Origin: Corynebacterium sp. HMSC036D02
GTDB lineage: Bacteria > Actinomycetota > Actinomycetes > Mycobacteriales > Mycobacteriaceae
NCBI RefSeq assembly: GCF_001836165.1
Contig: NZ_KV827680.1
Coordinates: 53,079-117,078 of the forward strand
Direction of reading: 5' to 3'
DNA: 64,000 nt
In this document: positions 45,843 to 59,170 of the stretch, piece by piece
Numbering within the stretch: the first letter of the stretch is position 1
How the letters are laid out: every line of letters begins with the position of its first letter
The notes under the pieces: model-generated
Told to the model about the DNA's origin: nothing
The model's database searches: none
Seen by the model: only the letters and a program-made list of their open reading frames with translations
Program-made: the position numbers and the translations under genes

Positions 45843-47306
45843 ATGAACCTCAACATCGATCTCTCCGTCTGGCAGTTCGTACTGCTGCTCATTGATTACG
45901 GCATCAAAATCATCGCCATCGGCGTGGTTCCCGAAGGTCGCCGCCCCTCCAGCTCCACTGCCTGGCTGTTGGCTATTCTTGTGCTGCCCATCGTGGGTCT
46001 GCCGTTGTTCTTGCTCATGGGCTCGCCCTATATCAACCGCCGGCGCCACCGCATCCAGCAAGAAGCCAACGCACTGCTTAACGACGTCACCGCCTCCACC
46101 CCCAACCACCCCTCGGGCCGCCTCTCCCCGGAGGTGGAATCCCTCATCCAGCTCAACCGCAACCTCACCGGGCACCCGGCCCTCATTGGCCACAACAAAG
46201 GCCTGCACGCCTCCTATGAGGAGGCCATCCTTGCCATGGCCCGGGCCGTGGACCGCGCTGAGAAATACGTGCTCATCGAAATCTACATCCAGTCCTGGGA
46301 TGAAGTGACCGATGTCTTCTTCCAGTCCCTCGCCCGCGCCCGAAAGCGCGGCGTAGAGGTCAAGCTGCTGCTAGATCAGATTGGCAGTTTGAAGTACAAG
46401 GGCTACTTCACGCTGGGCAAACGCCTCACCGAGATTGACGTCGACTGGCGGCTCATGCTTCCGCTGCAGCTGCACAAAGGCCGTTTCCGCCGCCCGGATT
46501 TGCGCAACCACCGCAAGATCGTGGTCATTGACGGCCACACGGGATTCTTGGGCTCGATGAACATGATCAAGCGCGAGTACAAAACCAAAGACCGCGCATG
46601 GATCGACTACATGGTCGAGATGACCGGCCCTGTGGTGACGTCTTTGGCCTCGGTATTCGCGGTGGATTGGTACCTGGAATCGGAGGAGCAGCTGTCCTTG
46701 GACATGCAGCCCTACGACGACGCCATGACGGCGGACTCCAACCACCTCCAGTTGGTCCCCTCCGGGCCCGGTTACACCACGGAACCCAACCTGCGCATGT
46801 TCAATTCGGTGGTGCACCACGCTAAGGAAAAACTCATCCTTTGCTCGCCCTACTTCATCCCGGACGAATCCCTCTTGGAGGCGGTCACCACCGCGTGCTA
46901 CCGCGACGTTGAGGTGGAGTTGTTGGTTTCTGCGAAGGCGGACCAGTTCATGGTCAACCACGCGCAGTCCTCCTACTACCAGGCACTTTTGGAGGCCGGC
47001 GTGCGGATCTTCCAGTTCCCCGAGCCCTTCGTGCTGCACTCCAAGTTCATCCTGGCGGACCCGAACCTGCCGGAGCGCGACTCCTTGTGCATGTTTGGTT
47101 CCTCCAACATGGACATGCGTTCCTTCGGCCTCAACTATGAATCGACCATGTTGGTGGCCAAGGGCGACCTCATCGAGGATTTCACCCAGCTGGCCAGGAA
47201 TTACAAGAAGGTCTGCCACGAGCTCACCCTCGAAGAGTGGAACGAGCGCGGACTGCTGCGCCGCTACGTGGACAACGTCATGCGCCTGACCTCGGCGCTG
47301 CAGTAG
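45843..47306 (+). CDS. cls: cardiolipin synthase
   Basis: 487 aa, two N-terminal helices (about 9-30 and 38-60) and two phospholipase-D HKD motifs. These are N-H-R-K-I-V-V-I-D-G at about 222 with F-L-G-S-M-N following, and L-H-S-K-F-I-L-A-D at about 398 with G-S-S-N-M-D-M-R-S. It makes cardiolipin at the membrane from phosphatidylglycerol. A separate 397-bp gene-free stretch of palindromes follows its stop. Confidence 0.95.
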   Translation: MNLNIDLSVWQFVLLLIDYGIKIIAIGVVPEGRRPSSSTAWLLAILVLPIVGLPLFLLMGSPYINRRRHRIQQEANALLNDVTASTPNHPSGRLSPEVESLIQLNRNLTGHPALIGHNKGLHASYEEAILAMARAVDRAEKYVLIEIYIQSWDEVTDVFFQSLARARKRGVEVKLLLDQIGSLKYKGYFTLGKRLTEIDVDWRLMLPLQLHKGRFRRPDLRNHRKIVVIDGHTGFLGSMNMIKREYKTKDRAWIDYMVEMTGPVVTSLASVFAVDWYLESEEQLSLDMQPYDDAMTADSNHLQLVPSGPGYTTEPNLRMFNSVVHHAKEKLILCSPYFIPDESLLEAVTTACYRDVEVELLVSAKADQFMVNHAQSSYYQALLEAGVRIFQFPEPFVLHSKFILADPNLPERDSLCMFGSSNMDMRSFGLNYESTMLVAKGDLIEDFTQLARNYKKVCHELTLEEWNERGLLRRYVDNVMRLTSALQ

Positions 47307-47327
47307 GGCTGCGTGGGGACCCGCACG

Positions 47328-47423
47328 TGGTTCCAGTCAAACGGTTCCTCTGGGGGCAAACAAACCTTCTGCGAGGCGGTAGATGGTTCGTTTGGGGGCA
47401 AACGAACCATCTGACTAGAACCA
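47328..47423. repeat. composite palindrome E with two 24-nt units
   Basis: Outer arms 47328-47347 and 47404-47423 pair at about 16 of 20 positions. Inside and overlapping are two direct 24-nt units, 47343-47366 and 47385-47408, 20 of 24 identical. The second is itself a perfect hairpin (9-bp stem, 6-nt GGGGGC loop). The sequence differs from the 66-nt family but the nested layout is similar. Confidence 0.8.
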
Positions 47424-47496
47424 TCTCTGAGGATGGCAAGAGCCCCGCCCTGGTGTACTCGCCGCGCACGTGGCGCGCGCCACAAGACATCCGACG

Positions 47497-47635
47497 AAGG
47501 CATCTAGTAAATGGCATCTCCCAGAAGGCATCTCTCAAAAGGTGTTTTTGGTGCTAAAAACGCCATCTAGGACCCGCAAAAGGCGTTTTTAGAGGAAAAG
47601 ACGCCTTTCGACTGATGCCATTTGTGGGATGCCTT
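47497..47635. repeat. composite palindrome F
   Basis: Outer 22-nt arms 47497-47518 and 47614-47635 pair at about 18 positions (A-A-G-G-C-A-T-C ... A-A-A-T-G-G-C-A-T-C). They enclose two smaller hairpins at 47541-47564 and 47579-47608, each with a G-G-C-G-T-T-T-T-T-type stem and related to each other. Three direct G-G-C-A-T-C-T copies occur on the left side. Confidence 0.75.
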
Positions 47636-47703
47636 TTGCAAGGCGCCGTTTGGGTGCTCGATGGCTTGAGTTCGGCGGCCTGTGCACGAGACGGCGCGGT
47701 GCA

Positions 47704-48879
47704 CTACGCGGCGCCGCGGGCCAGCCGCGTGGACACTGCAAGGCCGCACAGCGAAATGAAGCTGCAGCAGACCATTCCGGTGGCCATGGTCAGCGCCGCA
47801 TTTGAGCCCCAGCCCATGAGCGGGCTGATGACGCTGGCCAACATGGACTGCCCGAATCCCATGATGGCGGACACGCTGCCCGCGCGCGGGCGCATGAGGC
47901 CCGTCGCCAGAGCGGTGGCGTTGCCCATGATGAAGCCGGTCGGCGCCACGCAAGCAAAAAGCACGACGAGGCAAACCCATACCGGGGCGCCGAGCAACAC
48001 CGACAGCAACAAGAGCACCCCGCACAGGAAGACGCCGGTCACACCGATGCGCAGCATGACCGCCGGGGAGACCGAATCCATAGCCCGCGAATTCACCAGC
48101 GTGGCCATAAAGAGTCCCACCGCGTTGATGCCGAAAATCAACGAATAGCCCAACGGCGAAAAGCCCCACTGGTTCTGCACCACGAAGGCCGAGGCGGCGA
48201 TGTAGCAAAACATCGAGCAGAAGCCGAAGGCCATGGTCACCAGGTAGCCCCACACCCGGGCATTGGTCAAGACCGCCCAGTAGTTGCCCGCCACCGTGCG
48301 AAACAGCCCGGCGCGGGAGCGCCCACCCGCGGTTTCCGGGACGATGGCAACAGCCAGCACCAACTGCACCGCGTGCAGCCCGGCGAGTACCCAGAAGATG
48401 CCACGCCAGCCCAGCGGCTCCGCCAGGACGCCACCCAGCACCGGGGCTACCGCCGGCGCGATGCCTTGCAGCGCCATGAGCAGCGAATAAGCCTTCGCGG
48501 CAGCCGCGCCGTGCACAAGGTCCGGAACCACCGCGCGGGCAAGTACCACGCACGCGCCGCCGCCGAGGCCCTGCAGTATGCGGGCCGCCACGAGCACGGT
48601 GGCCGTCGGAGCCAGCGCCGCCAACACGGAAGCGAACAGCGCGAGGGAGGCACCGGCGACGAGGAGGCGTTTGCGCCCGATGGCGTCGGAAAGCGGGCCC
48701 ATGACCAGCTGTCCCACTCCCATGCCGATGAAAAAGCCCGAGATGGTCAGCTGGACCATGGCCCGGGTGGTACCCAGATCGGAGAGGATCGCCGGCATCA
48801 CCGGCAAATACATATCAGTGGCAAAAGGCGCTGTTGCGGACAACAGCGCCAATGTAGCCAGGAGCGGGTAAGGGATCAC
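47704..48879 (-). CDS. MFS multidrug exporter, Bcr/CflA type
   Basis: 391 aa, twelve helices. GTG 48879 overlaps the stop of the ABC permease gene, with GGAGAAG about 8 nt upstream. Family marks are the opening helix with A-T-D-M-Y-L-P, the loop motif G-P-L-S-D-A-I-G-R-K-R near residue 67 and motif C-like G-G-A-C-V near 118. These exporters use the proton gradient to expel drugs or cysteine-type metabolites. Co-transcribed with the ABC-2 exporter upstream, which supports a resistance role. Confidence 0.9.
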   Translation of the reverse strand: MIPYPLLATLALLSATAPFATDMYLPVMPAILSDLGTTRAMVQLTISGFFIGMGVGQLVMGPLSDAIGRKRLLVAGASLALFASVLAALAPTATVLVAARILQGLGGGACVVLARAVVPDLVHGAAAAKAYSLLMALQGIAPAVAPVLGGVLAEPLGWRGIFWVLAGLHAVQLVLAVAIVPETAGGRSRAGLFRTVAGNYWAVLTNARVWGYLVTMAFGFCSMFCYIAASAFVVQNQWGFSPLGYSLIFGINAVGLFMATLVNSRAMDSVSPAVMLRIGVTGVFLCGVLLLLSVLLGAPVWVCLVVLFACVAPTGFIMGNATALATGLMRPRAGSVSAIMGFGQSMLASVISPLMGWGSNAALTMATGMVCCSFISLCGLAVSTRLARGAA

Positions 48880-49640
48880 GCGTCGCGCTTCTCCAGCACG
48901 ATGACGCCCAGAATCCACAGAACTGCGGCCCAACCGAAGAAGACGAGGGCCTCAAAGCCTACCGATGACCAGGGCGCGTTCTCATCGACATAGTTCACCG
49001 CCCAGTTCTGGAAGGCGGTAAAAGGCATGAAGTGAATGACTTTATCGCCCACCAGCGGCAGCACGCGCACGATATTTTCCAAGCCCAAGTACAAGATGAG
49101 GCAGATGGCCACCGTGCCGGCGGTCTGCCGCAGCAGCATGCCTAGGCCCTGGACAAAAGCAACCACGCCGAAGGCCGCGAGCGGGAAGGCCCACAGCATG
49201 TACTTGCCGTCCTCGCTGGCAAAGGGCTGGAAGGCCTCGGCCGCAGATTCGTTCGTAGTCAAATCTGCCAACACGAAGATGTACACCAGGCCCAAGAATG
49301 CAATGACGGCCGCAATGACCCCGTAGAGCAGCAGCTTGGCGCAGGCCACGGTCCAACGCTGCGGGTTGGCCATGAAGGTCAGGGATTGCGTCTTATAGCG
49401 GTACTCCGTGGTCACCACCATCGCGGCCTGGATCATGATGATCGGCATGCCCATGAGCAAGATGATGGAACCCAAGCTGCGCTCCTGCAGCGGGCTAATG
49501 CCCAACACGGCTTCGCCCGCGTTGAGCGAGTTCAGCAGCGTCCAGCCGGTCACGATGAGGAAGATGAGGACCGTGGTCCACCAGAAGGACTTCGTCGTGC
49601 GCAGCTTCGTCCACTCCGAGTGAACAGTATTGAGAAACAT
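48876..49640 (-). CDS. ABC-2 type transporter permease
   Basis: 254 aa with six helices (about 20-40, 55-80, 105-130, 150-175, 180-200, 228-248). An N-terminal S-E-W-T-K-L-R-T-T amphipathic motif is typical of NatB/ABC-2 permeases. The start overlaps the ATPase stop (1 bp) and its stop overlaps the MFS start. Substrate unknown. Confidence 0.85.
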   Translation of the reverse strand: MFLNTVHSEWTKLRTTKSFWWTTVLIFLIVTGWTLLNSLNAGEAVLGISPLQERSLGSIILLMGMPIIMIQAAMVVTTEYRYKTQSLTFMANPQRWTVACAKLLLYGVIAAVIAFLGLVYIFVLADLTTNESAAEAFQPFASEDGKYMLWAFPLAAFGVVAFVQGLGMLLRQTAGTVAICLILYLGLENIVRVLPLVGDKVIHFMPFTAFQNWAVNYVDENAPWSSVGFEALVFFGWAAVLWILGVIVLEKRDA

Positions 49641-50578
49641 TAGCGCTGTACCCCTTCCTGCGGTGCCTCCGCCTGGTACTGCACCGCGCGATCCGTCATA
49701 GCCACATAGGCCTCTTCCAGCGAGGCGCGGTGGAGCGTCAATTCCGTCAGCGGCACGCCCGTGGAGTACGCCAGCTGGCCCACGTAGTCCGTGGTCTGCT
49801 CAGGGATGATCAAAGTGGGGCGCTGCTCCTCGTCGACCGATTCCCTAAAGGAAATGCCGGCCTCCTTCAGCGCCGAGCCGAACTCGCGCAAGTGTTCCGA
49901 GCGCACGATAACCGAAGAGCTGGAGTTTTCCTTCACAAAGTCATAGGTGCGCTGATTGGCCAAGAGCCGGCCGCGGCCAATGACCACCAGGTGGTCCGCC
50001 GTTTGCGCCATCTCCGCCAGCAGGTGGGAGGAAATGAGCACCGTGCGGCCTTCAGCTGCCAGCGCGCGCACGAGCGAGCGCACCCAGCGGATGCCCTCCG
50101 GATCCAAGCCGTTAACCGGCTCATCCAGGATTAGTACGCCCGGGTCTCCCAACATGGCTGCCGCCAGGCCAAGGCGCTGGCCCATACCGAGGGAGAAGCC
50201 GCCGGCCTTCTTGCCCGCAACATCAGCCAATCCTACAAGCCCGAGCACCTCATCGACGCGGGAGGTCGGGATGCCGTTGGCCTGCGCCATCCACGTCAGG
50301 TGGTTGGCGGCGGTGCGGTTGGCGTGGACCGCTTTGGCGTCGAGAAGCGCGCCCACCTCACGCAGCGGGTTCTTCAGCTCGCGGTAGGGTTTGCCGTGCA
50401 CCAGGGCGGTGCCAGCGGTGGGCTTGTCCAAGCCCAGGATCATGCGCATCGTCGTTGATTTTCCAGCGCCGTTGGGCCCCAGAAAGCCGGTCACTTGGCC
50501 CGGCTCCACCTTAAAGGTGAGGTCATCGACGGCGCGGACAGACTTGTACTGTTTGGTCAGTCCGGCTACTTCAATCAT
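49640..50578 (-). CDS. ABC transporter ATP-binding protein (drug/antibiotic exporter type)
   Basis: 312 aa. Walker A G-P-N-G-A-G-K-S-T near 35, a signature of S-L-G-M-G-Q-R-L-G (L-S-G-G-Q degenerate, usual for DrrA/CcmA types), Walker B V-L-I-L-D-E-P-V-N-G-L-D-P and the H switch in S-S-H-L-L-A-E-M. A C-terminal extension of about 90 residues follows the nucleotide-binding domain, as in DrrA-like exporters. Confidence 0.9.
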   Translation of the reverse strand: MIEVAGLTKQYKSVRAVDDLTFKVEPGQVTGFLGPNGAGKSTTMRMILGLDKPTAGTALVHGKPYRELKNPLREVGALLDAKAVHANRTAANHLTWMAQANGIPTSRVDEVLGLVGLADVAGKKAGGFSLGMGQRLGLAAAMLGDPGVLILDEPVNGLDPEGIRWVRSLVRALAAEGRTVLISSHLLAEMAQTADHLVVIGRGRLLANQRTYDFVKENSSSSVIVRSEHLREFGSALKEAGISFRESVDEEQRPTLIIPEQTTDYVGQLAYSTGVPLTELTLHRASLEEAYVAMTDRAVQYQAEAPQEGVQR

Positions 50579-50617
50579 GTCCTACAGCGTGCCACAGGTT
50601 CCCACCGCGCGCCTGTA

Positions 50618-51106
50618 TCAGCTGCCGTTTTCTTCCCAATACTTCAGCAACCGCGGCAGTGCTTCCCGGAAGGGAGCCAAAAGCTCCAGCTCTTCCATCT
50701 GGTTAAACGGGACCCAGCGCAGCTCAGCGGATTCTTCATTGGCGGTCGTGGCCAAACGCTGCCCCGAAACCGTCCGCGCCAACACCGTGGTATAGGTCCA
50801 GCCTTCCTCGAAGGGCCCGGCGGTAACGAGCGAGCCTAGAACCTCGACGTCCGCCGGCGAGATTCCGGTTTCTTCCTCCGTCTCCCGCAGTGCCGCCTGT
50901 TCCGGCGACTCCGGCTTATCACGCGCCCCGCCCGGGATTCCCCAGGTCCCACCGTTATTCGTCCACGTAGCGCGATGCTGCAGAAGCACCTCATCCCCCG
51001 CCACGAGGAAAAGGCCTGCTGCTCCAAACTTGCCCCATACCGGCACCCCGCCCGGACCTTTAGACCAGCCATCACCGGAAAGCTCTGGGTTAACGCGTGT
51101 ACACAT
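50618..51106 (-). CDS. Nudix hydrolase
   Basis: 162 aa. A complete Nudix box G-G-A-R-D-K-P-E-S-P-E-Q-A-A-L-R-E-T-E-E begins near 58 and continues E-T-G-I, with the metal glutamates in place. The N-terminus has W-G-K-F-G-A-A-G-L-F. It hydrolyses a nucleoside diphosphate derivative, possibly a damaged nucleotide; substrate not predictable. Divergent from glnX. Confidence 0.9.
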   Translation of the reverse strand: MCTRVNPELSGDGWSKGPGGVPVWGKFGAAGLFLVAGDEVLLQHRATWTNNGGTWGIPGGARDKPESPEQAALRETEEETGISPADVEVLGSLVTAGPFEEGWTYTTVLARTVSGQRLATTANEESAELRWVPFNQMEELELLAPFREALPRLLKYWEENGS

Positions 51107-51178
51107 GCCTTATACGATACGCGAGAATAAGCCCACGCCACCCTGCCCCAAATCATCGCGCGATGCGGTGCGGGGCGC

Positions 51179-51190
51179 TATCCTAAGGGA
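51179..51190 (+). promoter_or_regulatory. leaderless promoter of glnX
   Basis: TATCCT (51179-51184) lies 6 nt before the glnX ATG, so transcription probably begins at the start codon of the glnX-glnH-pknG operon. Confidence 0.45.
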
Positions 51191-52626
51191 ATGACCGGCC
51201 CGGCCACCGAACTGCGCGAGCACTCCCCCGAATCGTGGGGCGATCATTGGCTCGATGAGGTCACCGAGCCTTCTACCCCGGCTTTTAGCCGCCCCACGCA
51301 GCTGGCCATGAGTTCCTTCTCCGGCCCAGCGCGCGTCCTCCGGCGCCTCTATAGCTTCGCGGCCACCACGCCCGGCAAGCTGTTCACGGTCACCGTTATC
51401 CTGACCGCCGCGCTCGCGGCAGCCGGGTTTTCTATGTCTTCCTCCTCAGCCGCGCGCCACGATGACCTGGATACGCTGCTGACCTCCACTGAGCCGATGT
51501 CGAATGCGGCGCACCACCTCTACACCAACCTGTCTCTGGCCGATACCGTGGCCACCACCGGCTTCGTTCAGGCGGGCGTCGAGCCGGAGGATAACCGCGA
51601 CCGCTATAACGAGGCCATCGATGCCGCGTCCGTCGCCGCCACGCAGGCCATCGTCGGCACCTCGGCCGAGGATGAGCGCGTGCGCGAGCTCGTCACCTTT
51701 ATCCAGCGCGAGCTGCCGGTGTACACCGCCCTCGTGGAAAAGGCGCGTGTCAATCACCGCGCGGGCCACGCCGTGGCGAATTCCTATATGTCCAACGCCT
51801 CGGCGCTCATGCGGACCCAGATTCTCCCCGCCGCCGCGGAGCTGTTCACCCTGACCTCGGAGAAGGTGAGCCAACAGCAGCAGCGTCTGACCCGCCCGCA
51901 GTGGGTTCCGCTGTCCGGGCTGGTTGCCGCACTCATTTTCCTCGGCTTGGCGCAGTGGTGGCTGTGGCGGCTGACCCGCCGCCGCTTCAACCGTGGCTTT
52001 GTGGCGGCCACGGGGTTGCTGTTCCTCGCGCTGGTGTGGGCCTCCGCCTCCAACTTCGCCACGTGGGCCTCGGGCCACCAGGGTTTCGAGACGGTGTCGC
52101 GCCCCTGGGACTCACTGACTGCCTCGCGCATTGAGGCCCAGCAGATGCGCACCTCGGAGACCCTCGCCTTGGTCCTGCGCTCCTCCGAGCAGGACATGTC
52201 CGTGCACTTTAGCTCCACGGTGTACTCCGTGGACCAGGCTTTGCGGGACTATGAGCAGGCGCTTAGCGACGACGACTTCCCCTCCTCCGATCCTTCCCTG
52301 ATTCCCCGCGCCAAGCAGGCAGTGGAGGACTGGACTTCCACCCACGAGAAGTTCACCGAGGACCTCGCTAAGGGCGACTACGATGGCGCGCTGTACCAGG
52401 CCACCGCCATCGATCCGGACGGTGACCCGACCGCCGCCAGCGCCTTCAACGCCGTGGATAGCTCCTTGGCCGCGCTCATCGACCAAGCCCGCGACGCCAT
52501 GCGCACCTACCTGGTCCAGGGTCTCAACGCCATGACGATGGTGTCCACCGGCGTGCTCCTGGCCACCTTCGGCGCGATCATCGCCGTGTGGCTAGGTATT
52601 CGTCCCCGTCTGCAGGAGTACCTGTG

Positions 52627-52627
<1 letters not shown>
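51191..52627 (+). CDS. glnX: GlnX membrane sensor of the GlnH-PknG pathway
   Basis: 478 aa with four transmembrane helices (about 66-88, 238-256, 262-286, 446-470). A large extracytoplasmic domain lies between helices 1 and 2 and another between 3 and 4. In mycobacteria and C. glutamicum this protein links the amino-acid-binding lipoprotein GlnH to the kinase PknG across the membrane. Its stop overlaps the glnH start (TGATG), so the three-gene operon is conserved. Confidence 0.85.
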
Positions 52628-56321
<3,694 letters not shown>

Positions 56322-56344
56322 CCGCCAGCGCTACCGGCCGGCGG
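56322..56344. terminator. possible hairpin between pknG and ackA
   Basis: C-C-G-C-C (56322-56326) can pair with G-G-C-G-G (56340-56344) in the 40-bp gap of two convergent genes. Short stem, no T-tract. Confidence 0.35.
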
Positions 56345-56361
56345 CATAGCCGACGCTCGAC

Positions 56362-57582
56362 TTAGTACAGGCCCGCCTCCCGGGCCATGGCAGCAATACC
56401 TGCGGACTTCTGCGCGATAGCCAGCTCCTCGTTCGTGGGCACCACGAAGACCTTGACCTGGGAATCCGCGGTCGAAATCATGCGCGGCTCCTTCGAGCGC
56501 ACGAGGTTGGCTTCTTTATCGAAGTCAATGCCGTACATGTCCAGGTTGTACAGCGAATCCTGGCGGACCTCAGTATCGTTCTCGCCCACACCGGCGGTAA
56601 ACGTAATCGCGTCCACGCGGCCCAGCGCAATCATGTACGCGCCGATGAAGCGGCGCAGCTGGTGGATGTAGATGTTGTAGGCCAGCCAGGCGTCCTGGTC
56701 CTCGTTGTTGATGCGCTCGCGCAGCACGCGGAAGTCGTTGACACCCGCAATGCCCTTCACACCGGAGCGCTTGTTCAGAAGGTTATCGATCTCATCGATC
56801 GACATCCCCGCCTCACGCGAGAGGTGGAAGATGATACCCGGGTCAATATCGCCCGAGCGCGTGCCCATGGCCAGACCTGCCAGCGGGGTCAGGCCCATCG
56901 AGGTATCGATCGGGCGGCCGTTGCGAATCGCCGCCGCCGAAGCACCGTTGCCCAAGTGCAGCGTGATCTGGTGAACATGCCCTGGGTCACGGTCAAGAAG
57001 CTTCGGCACCTGCTGCGAGACGAACTCGTGGGAGGTTCCGTGGAAGCCATAACGGCGGATGTCATACTGCGAGGCCACATCGTTGTTGATGGCGTAGAGC
57101 GCGGCCGCCGGCGGCATGTGGTTGAAGAAGGCCGTATCGAAGACCGCCACGTGCGGGATCTCCGGCAGCAGCTTGCGCGCCACGCGGATGCCGTCCAGGT
57201 TCGCCGGGTTGTGCAGCGGCGCGAGCGGAATGAGGTCCTCGATCATGGACTCGATCTGATCCACGATGAGCTGTGGCTCGCTGAACAAGCGCCCGCCGTG
57301 TACCACGCGGTGGCCCACGGCGATGACCTCGACATCCGTCGGGCCCACGCCATGCTCGTGCATGATGCTAAACGCGCGGTCCAGGCCGAAGGAGTGGGTG
57401 GGAATCTCCAGCTCTTCCTTGAATTCCTCACCGCCCGTCTTGACGGTCACCGCACCCTGCGGCTCACCAACCTGCTCCACCAAACCGGAGACCAGCGGGG
57501 TATCTGTAGCCGAGCTTTCCGGGTCCACCAGCTGAAACTTAACTGAGGAGGAACCCGAGTTGAGAACGAGTACGTACGCCAT
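56362..57582 (-). CDS. ackA: acetate kinase
   Basis: 406 aa. N-S-G-S-S-S-V-K at residue 8, G-H-R-V-V-H-G-G near 95, H-L-G-N-G-A-S near 210 and the catalytic F-D-T-A-F region near 150. It interconverts acetyl phosphate plus ADP with acetate plus ATP. The start codon follows the pta stop with no gap, so the pair is one operon for acetate overflow and activation. Confidence 0.95.
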   Translation of the reverse strand: MAYVLVLNSGSSSVKFQLVDPESSATDTPLVSGLVEQVGEPQGAVTVKTGGEEFKEELEIPTHSFGLDRAFSIMHEHGVGPTDVEVIAVGHRVVHGGRLFSEPQLIVDQIESMIEDLIPLAPLHNPANLDGIRVARKLLPEIPHVAVFDTAFFNHMPPAAALYAINNDVASQYDIRRYGFHGTSHEFVSQQVPKLLDRDPGHVHQITLHLGNGASAAAIRNGRPIDTSMGLTPLAGLAMGTRSGDIDPGIIFHLSREAGMSIDEIDNLLNKRSGVKGIAGVNDFRVLRERINNEDQDAWLAYNIYIHQLRRFIGAYMIALGRVDAITFTAGVGENDTEVRQDSLYNLDMYGIDFDKEANLVRSKEPRMISTADSQVKVFVVPTNEELAIAQKSAGIAAMAREAGLY

Positions 57583-58947
57583 CTACTTCACCCCTGCCTG
57601 AATAGCAGTGATAGCCACCGTGTTGATGATGTCCGGAACAGTCGCGCCACGTGAAAGGTCATTGACCGGCTTGTTCAGCCCCTGCAGAATCGGGCCCACC
57701 GCCAGTGCACCACCGGTGCGCTGCGCCGTCTTATAGCCAATATTGCCGGCCTCCAGGTCCGGGAAGACGAAGACCGTGGCCTTACCCGCAACGTCGGATT
57801 CCGGCGCCTTCTTGGCGGCCACGCCGGGGTCGCAGGCGGCGTCGAACTGCAGCGGACCATCCACCGCCACGGAAGAGTCGATACCGCGAGCCGCCTCGAC
57901 GGCCTGCGCCACCTTCTCCACGTCTGGGCCAGCACCCGAGGTACCCGTGGAGTAGGACAGCAGCGCCACGCGCGGGTCCAGGCCAAACTGCGCGGCGGTC
58001 TGCGCGGAGACGATGGCGATCTCGCCGAGCTGCTCCGGGGTCGGGTTCGGGTTCACCGCACAGTCACCGAAGGCCCACAGGCGTCCGGGCATCACCATGA
58101 GGAAGATGGAGGAGACCACGGAGGCCTCCGGCTTGGTCTTAATGATCTGGAAGGAAGGCTTAATGGTGTGCGCAGTGGTGTGCGCCGCACCGGAGACCAT
58201 GCCATCGGCCAAGCCCTTGTGCACCATCATCGTGGCGAAGTAGGACACGTCCTTCATGGTCTCGCGCGCCTGCTCCAGCGTCACGCCCTTCTTCTTGCGC
58301 AGCTCCGCAAAGTCTGCCGCAAACTCTTCTGCCAGCGGGGATTCCAGGTGGTTGATGATGTCCACGCCAGGTAGGTCGATCCCGAGTTCCTGGGCGCGCT
58401 TTTCGACGTTCCCGTCACCCAAAATCGTCAGCTTCGCCACCTTGCCCTTGATGAGCTCGCCTGCGGCCTCCAAGATGCGATCGTCTTCGCCCTCCGGCAG
58501 CACGATGTGCGCGCCAATCTCGCGGGCCTGATCCAAAAGCTGCTTCTGGAAGAGCTCGGCGCTCATATAAGGTTCGATCTCTTCCAGGGAGGAAATCGCG
58601 CTGGGGATGGAGGAGACGTCATCCACCGCGCCCACCACGGTGGCTCCCACCGAGCGCGCGTGGTTCAGCGCCAGCTCCGCGGCGCGGTCAGGCGCCTCGG
58701 AAACCAGCACGAAGGGCAGGCCCAGGGCGGCGGCGGCCTTGGCATCAAAGTCCATAACTCCGGTGCCTTGGAGGACCAGGTTGCCCGCGGGGGCATTCTC
58801 CAGGACTTCGCTGAGCGTGGTTCCCAAGTCATCTACCTGGGCGAAGGTGGCCCCCAGTTCCTGAGCCACAGCAGCAACGTCCAAACCGTCGAAGCCGCGC
58901 CCAATGACGCTGATGAAGGCGGAATTCCGTGAGGACTTGGCGGTCAT
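57583..58947 (-). CDS. pta: phosphate acetyltransferase
   Basis: 454 aa from ATG 58947, with AAAGG 7 nt upstream; the longer frame to 58989 is discarded. The C-terminal PTA_PTB domain carries P-E-G-x-D-x-R near 165, A-A-H-T-T-A-H-T near 260, C-A-V-N-P-N-P near 305 and the N-D-L-S-R-G segment. The N-terminal ~130 residues form a reduced P-loop-like regulatory domain. It converts acetyl-CoA and phosphate to acetyl phosphate. In C. glutamicum the operon is controlled by RamA/RamB and GlxR; no confident site was placed here. Confidence 0.95.
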   Translation of the reverse strand: MTAKSSRNSAFISVIGRGFDGLDVAAVAQELGATFAQVDDLGTTLSEVLENAPAGNLVLQGTGVMDFDAKAAAALGLPFVLVSEAPDRAAELALNHARSVGATVVGAVDDVSSIPSAISSLEEIEPYMSAELFQKQLLDQAREIGAHIVLPEGEDDRILEAAGELIKGKVAKLTILGDGNVEKRAQELGIDLPGVDIINHLESPLAEEFAADFAELRKKKGVTLEQARETMKDVSYFATMMVHKGLADGMVSGAAHTTAHTIKPSFQIIKTKPEASVVSSIFLMVMPGRLWAFGDCAVNPNPTPEQLGEIAIVSAQTAAQFGLDPRVALLSYSTGTSGAGPDVEKVAQAVEAARGIDSSVAVDGPLQFDAACDPGVAAKKAPESDVAGKATVFVFPDLEAGNIGYKTAQRTGGALAVGPILQGLNKPVNDLSRGATVPDIINTVAITAIQAGVK

Positions 58948-59111
58948 GAGAAACCTTTCTCTGCTTAGAAAGCGTGTACCCAAGCTCACATAGTGGGGTA
59001 CACAGTGACACTACGACACTTTCACAGTACGGGAACACACCCCTTCTCGCCGCCGACTTAACACTGACCATCAGCAACTCCCCAGGCCACTGCCACCTCA
59101 CCCGAAGCCAA

Positions 59112-59127
59112 AGTGTGCTATCACACA
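59112..59127. promoter_or_regulatory. GlxR/CRP-like binding site upstream of ptsG
   Basis: 16-bp near-palindrome A-G-T-G-T-G-C-T-A-T-C-A-C-A-C-A compared with the GlxR consensus T-G-T-G-A-N2-T-A-N2-T-C-A-C-A. The half-site bases G-T-G and C-A-C-A and the central T-A are kept, with three mismatches. It lies just upstream of the ptsG -35. Confidence 0.6.
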
Positions 59128-59170
59128 GAAACTTGTCCTCCCTTGTTCCCTCGGAGTAGGCTCCTAACCA

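Larger units (their letters stand above)
47307..47703. other. gene-free stretch of nested palindromes between cls and MFS gene
   Basis: 397 bp between convergent genes. It contains composite palindrome E (47328-47423), composite palindrome F (47497-47635) and several direct repeats of G-G-C-A-T-C-T. No open frame with a ribosome site. The inverted repeats could terminate both genes, but they are far larger than needed for that. Confidence 0.75.

Noticed and set aside
47237..47557. 106-aa plus-strand frame across the cls 3' end and palindromes
   Set aside because: No ribosome site; translation simply runs through the inverted repeats.
47307..47703. CRISPR-like array
   Set aside because: Repeated G-G-C-A-T-C-T and 24-nt units are irregularly spaced, with no constant spacer length and no cas genes in the window.
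58974..59040. RamA/RamB or second GlxR site at the pta promoter
   Set aside because: Several GTG/CAC words occur but none matches the consensus in spacing well enough to call.
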